Origin: Gerris lacustris
Lineage: Eukaryota > Arthropoda > Insecta > Hemiptera > Gerridae
DNA length: 64,000 nucleotides
Reading direction: 5' to 3'
NCBI GenBank assembly: GCA_951217055.1
Contig: OX578280.1
Coordinates: 15,105,394-15,169,393, forward strand
Below, piece by piece: positions 61,593 to 64,000 of this stretch. Made by a program: the position numbers and the translations under genes. Below the pieces are notes generated by a model that ran no database searches, was not told the DNA's origin, and was given only the letters and a program-made list of their open reading frames with translations. Position 1 is the stretch's first letter. Each line of letters begins with the position of its first letter.

Positions 61593-62024
61593 TTAATAAA
61601 CTGGAAAATAATAAAAGTACTTTCTTTCATCGTGCACAACATATGTTCGATTAAATTGCTAATTTACAAACGCAAGAATCTGCACGGTCGATTTTTTTTT
61701 TACATTTTCATGTCTTTACTTTGGCTCATAATAAGCTTTACCAAAAAACGTTATACAAGCATTACCAAAAAGCGTTACATAAAAATGTCTCGCTGTCTTG
61801 CTGACTCTTATGCAAACAATTTTTAATTCCCGAGGCGCAGCCGAGGGAATAACGCTAATTAGCTCTCGAGGCGCAGCCGAGGGCGATAATTTTCGCGAGG
61901 GACATAATGGCACTTTACTCACGATGTACATACAATATTTGAAAGTGATAACACTGTTTTGCAAAATTTATCGAATTTTCGGGCCCTAAGAAAATGTCAA
62001 AAGTCAAATTTTCTCCTATAGTAT
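61593..62024. other. Unassigned region with a repeated GC motif
   Basis: CGAGGCGCAGCCGAGGG occurs twice, at 61,831-61,847 and 61,867-61,883, each able to form a small hairpin. No gene seen. Confidence 0.5.
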
Positions 62025-62416
62025 TATTCCTATCTTATAGTATTACTTCTATCCTATAGTATTATTCCTATCTTATAGTATTACTTCTATCCTATAGTAT
62101 TATTCCTATCTTATAGTATTACTTCTATCCTATAGTATTATTCCTATCTTATAGTATTACTTCTATCCTATTAGTATTATTCATATATTATAGTATTACT
62201 TCTATCCTATAGTATTATTCATATATTATAGTATCACTTCTATCCTATTAGTATTATTCCTATCTTATAGTATTACTTCTATCCTATAGTATTATTCCTA
62301 TCTTATAGTATTACTTCTATCCTATTAGTATTATTCCTATATTATAGTATTACTTCTATCCTATTAGTATTATTCCTATATTATAGTATTACTTCTATCC
62401 TATTAGTATTATTCCT
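62025..62416. repeat. 38-39-bp minisatellite (about 10 copies; 19-bp half units)
   Basis: TATAGTATTATTCCTATCT and TATAGTATTACTTCTATCC alternate, giving a 38-bp period built from two related 19-bp halves. Later copies have an added T (CCTATTAGTATTA), making 39 bp. Confidence 0.95.
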
Positions 62417-62478
62417 AAAGTACCCAACACAAACAAGTTAAACTTATCATCTAATAATTTTTTGTTGTAAAACCAGTT

Positions 62479-62576
62479 TGAACTCTCTGGTATTCGAACC
62501 AGATACGGTTAGTGCTTTATATCTAGATTCAGGTGAGTTCTAAATACGCAAACCAATCGGATACACCGATCCTCAA
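62479..62576 (-). repeat. tRNA-derived SINE, second copy
   Basis: Minus strand: GTGTATCCGATTGGTTTGCG in the A-box position and TATCTGGTTCGAATACCAGA with a B-box match about 45 bases later, then GAGAG, in parallel with 42,885-42,985. Diverged, probably old. Confidence 0.55.
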
Positions 62577-62835
62577 ATAATGTTATTACAGCTGTTTTTA
62601 TTTTAAAGGATTATTTTAAGGTAAGTTATTATAATAAAAGAGTATGTTAGATATAAAACGTAATATTAGATTAGATTAGATTAAATGTTTATTGAATAAA
62701 TACATATTTAATATAGATATAATATTTTAATAATATTAATATTTATAATATAATATTTAATATATAATAATATATATAATATTAATAAAATATAATATAT
62801 AATATTAATAAATAATATTATATATATTATATATA

Positions 62836-62876
<41 letters not shown>

Positions 62877-63533
62877 TTAACATATATAATATTTTAATTT
62901 AAAATAGACAATGGTGAGACAAAATTGAGGGTGTTAAAAATAGGATAACTATTTTGAAAAAAAAAAAATCACTTTTTTTCCTCCATTGTTTACAAAGAAT
63001 AACACTTCACTTGCATTAAACTTAAAATGTCGAGTCACGAAATTTCAAGATACTTCATGGTAAAAAAAAAAAAAAAATGGCCGAGATAAAACAGGTAGAA
63101 CTTTATTAAAATTTAAAAAAAAAAACTGAAGGTAGAGTAGACAGAAGGAAGGAGAGTGGAGAGTGGAAAGAAAAAAAATATAATAAAGAGGATGAACTGA
63201 GATAGAACATGGCAAGATGGAGGAGAGAGATATAAGAGGTAATCCTACATCACCAAGCTAGGGTTAAGGGTGTAATAACTCAGGCTTTCCACGTTGCCTT
63301 AGGGATCACCGCCATTGTTTCTACAATGTTTTTTCTTTACTTCGCCTTCCGGGTTCATGATATACTCTATCCTACAGTGTACGACGCGTATTGCGTTTTA
63401 GTCAAACCACAAAGTTACACCTCTCTTTATTTTTCGCTCTCAATCTAAAATTTATAACCCTTGACGGGGGGAAAAAAACATGGAAAAATATAGAGTAGAT
63501 AATAAACAGAAGAAGATAATATACATACATATT

Positions 63534-63624
<91 letters not shown>

Positions 63625-63744
63625 TTATAGATTAAAATTATACATTGTAATACTGAATAACAGAATATCTTATTAAACGATATCGTAGTGAGTTCTTCAT
63701 TTCAGAGACTTGGGATTGTCAAATTTGTGTGTTTCTATTACTAC
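62577..63744. other. AT-rich region with (TA)n and ATTAT-type simple repeats
   Basis: 62,690-62,890 is almost pure A/T with TAATATTA and TATATA repeats; 63,539-63,620 is a (TA)n run. A-tracts follow at 62,957 and 63,064. No gene recognised at 63,240-63,480. Confidence 0.7.
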
Positions 63745-64000
63745 GTTTCCATGAGTTCTCAAAAACCGTTTTGAAAACGGTTTTGGTATTTAAAAACCCA
63801 TGAAAACGTTGATTTCAAAACGTCTTGAGTTTAATGACACAACAGCAATTTTCTTGGTTTTGTATTGAAACTGTTTTAAAAAAAAAAAAAATGAATTGAA
63901 AACAGAATTGAGACATGCGCAGTAGGTAGGTATGATGAGCAGAGATATTATAACTAATATTAATTAAAGAATTCAAAATTATTGTGAAAACTCCTCATGG
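63745..64000. mobile_element. TIR family with TTTCCATG ends, second copy, cut by the window edge
   Basis: Starts GTTTCCATGAGTTCTCAAAA and continues to AATTATTGTGAAAACTCCTC at the last base. Matches the two outer parts of 13,431-14,452 and shows the empty site of the element nested there: GAAACTGTTTTAAAA runs on to GAACAGAATTGAGACATG with only an A run between. Confidence 0.65.

Noticed and set aside
61831..61883. Helitron 3' end at the CGAGGCGCAGCCGAGGG hairpins
   Set aside because: No CTRR terminus follows at the right distance and no matching 5' end was found.

Overview
The window is AT-rich, intron-and-repeat style eukaryotic DNA with no host gene that I can support. A complete BEL/Pao LTR retrotransposon, Helitrons, hAT and Tc1/mariner-like MITEs and tRNA-derived SINE fragments point to a metazoan. 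An arthropod, probably an insect, is my inference; no sequence here fixes the species. The mix of satellite, nested transposons and simple repeats looks like heterochromatin or a large intergenic region.

Layout. 1-6975 is a 122-bp satellite array that runs off the left edge and decays at its right edge. 7-18 kb is a patchwork of MITEs: a 990-bp foldback element, a MITE that grew its own 90-bp minisatellite, and two copies of a TIR element, one of them nested in another TIR family. 18-22 kb holds a truncated Helitron and then an array of hairpin-forming 76-bp units. 22-31.6 kb holds foldback MITEs, two Helitrons inserted one inside the 5' tip of the other, and a hAT element with an exact 8-bp target duplication and a transposase C-terminal relic. 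32-45.5 kb contains SINE fragments, a composite 36-bp minisatellite, a 38-bp perfect palindrome and more MITEs. 46.1-47.4 kb is a second hairpin array, related to the first. 47,691-54,514 is the BEL/Pao element: two 627-bp LTRs that read as identical, a 5-bp target duplication and one uninterrupted 1773-codon gag-pol frame. 54.8-64 kb returns to repeats: a 3.3-kb foldback element with other elements inside it, a second copy of the 9.8-kb foldback MITE, a palindromic TA-flanked MITE, minisatellites and (TA)n tracts.

The only intact protein gene is the BEL/Pao polyprotein. All other parts appear non-autonomous and would depend on enzymes from elsewhere. The most informative structures are the two hairpin arrays, each headed by a full-length MITE copy (suggesting satellite birth from a MITE twice), the nested Helitrons, the exact 981-bp duplication inside the 122-bp satellite, and the apparently very young BEL/Pao insertion.
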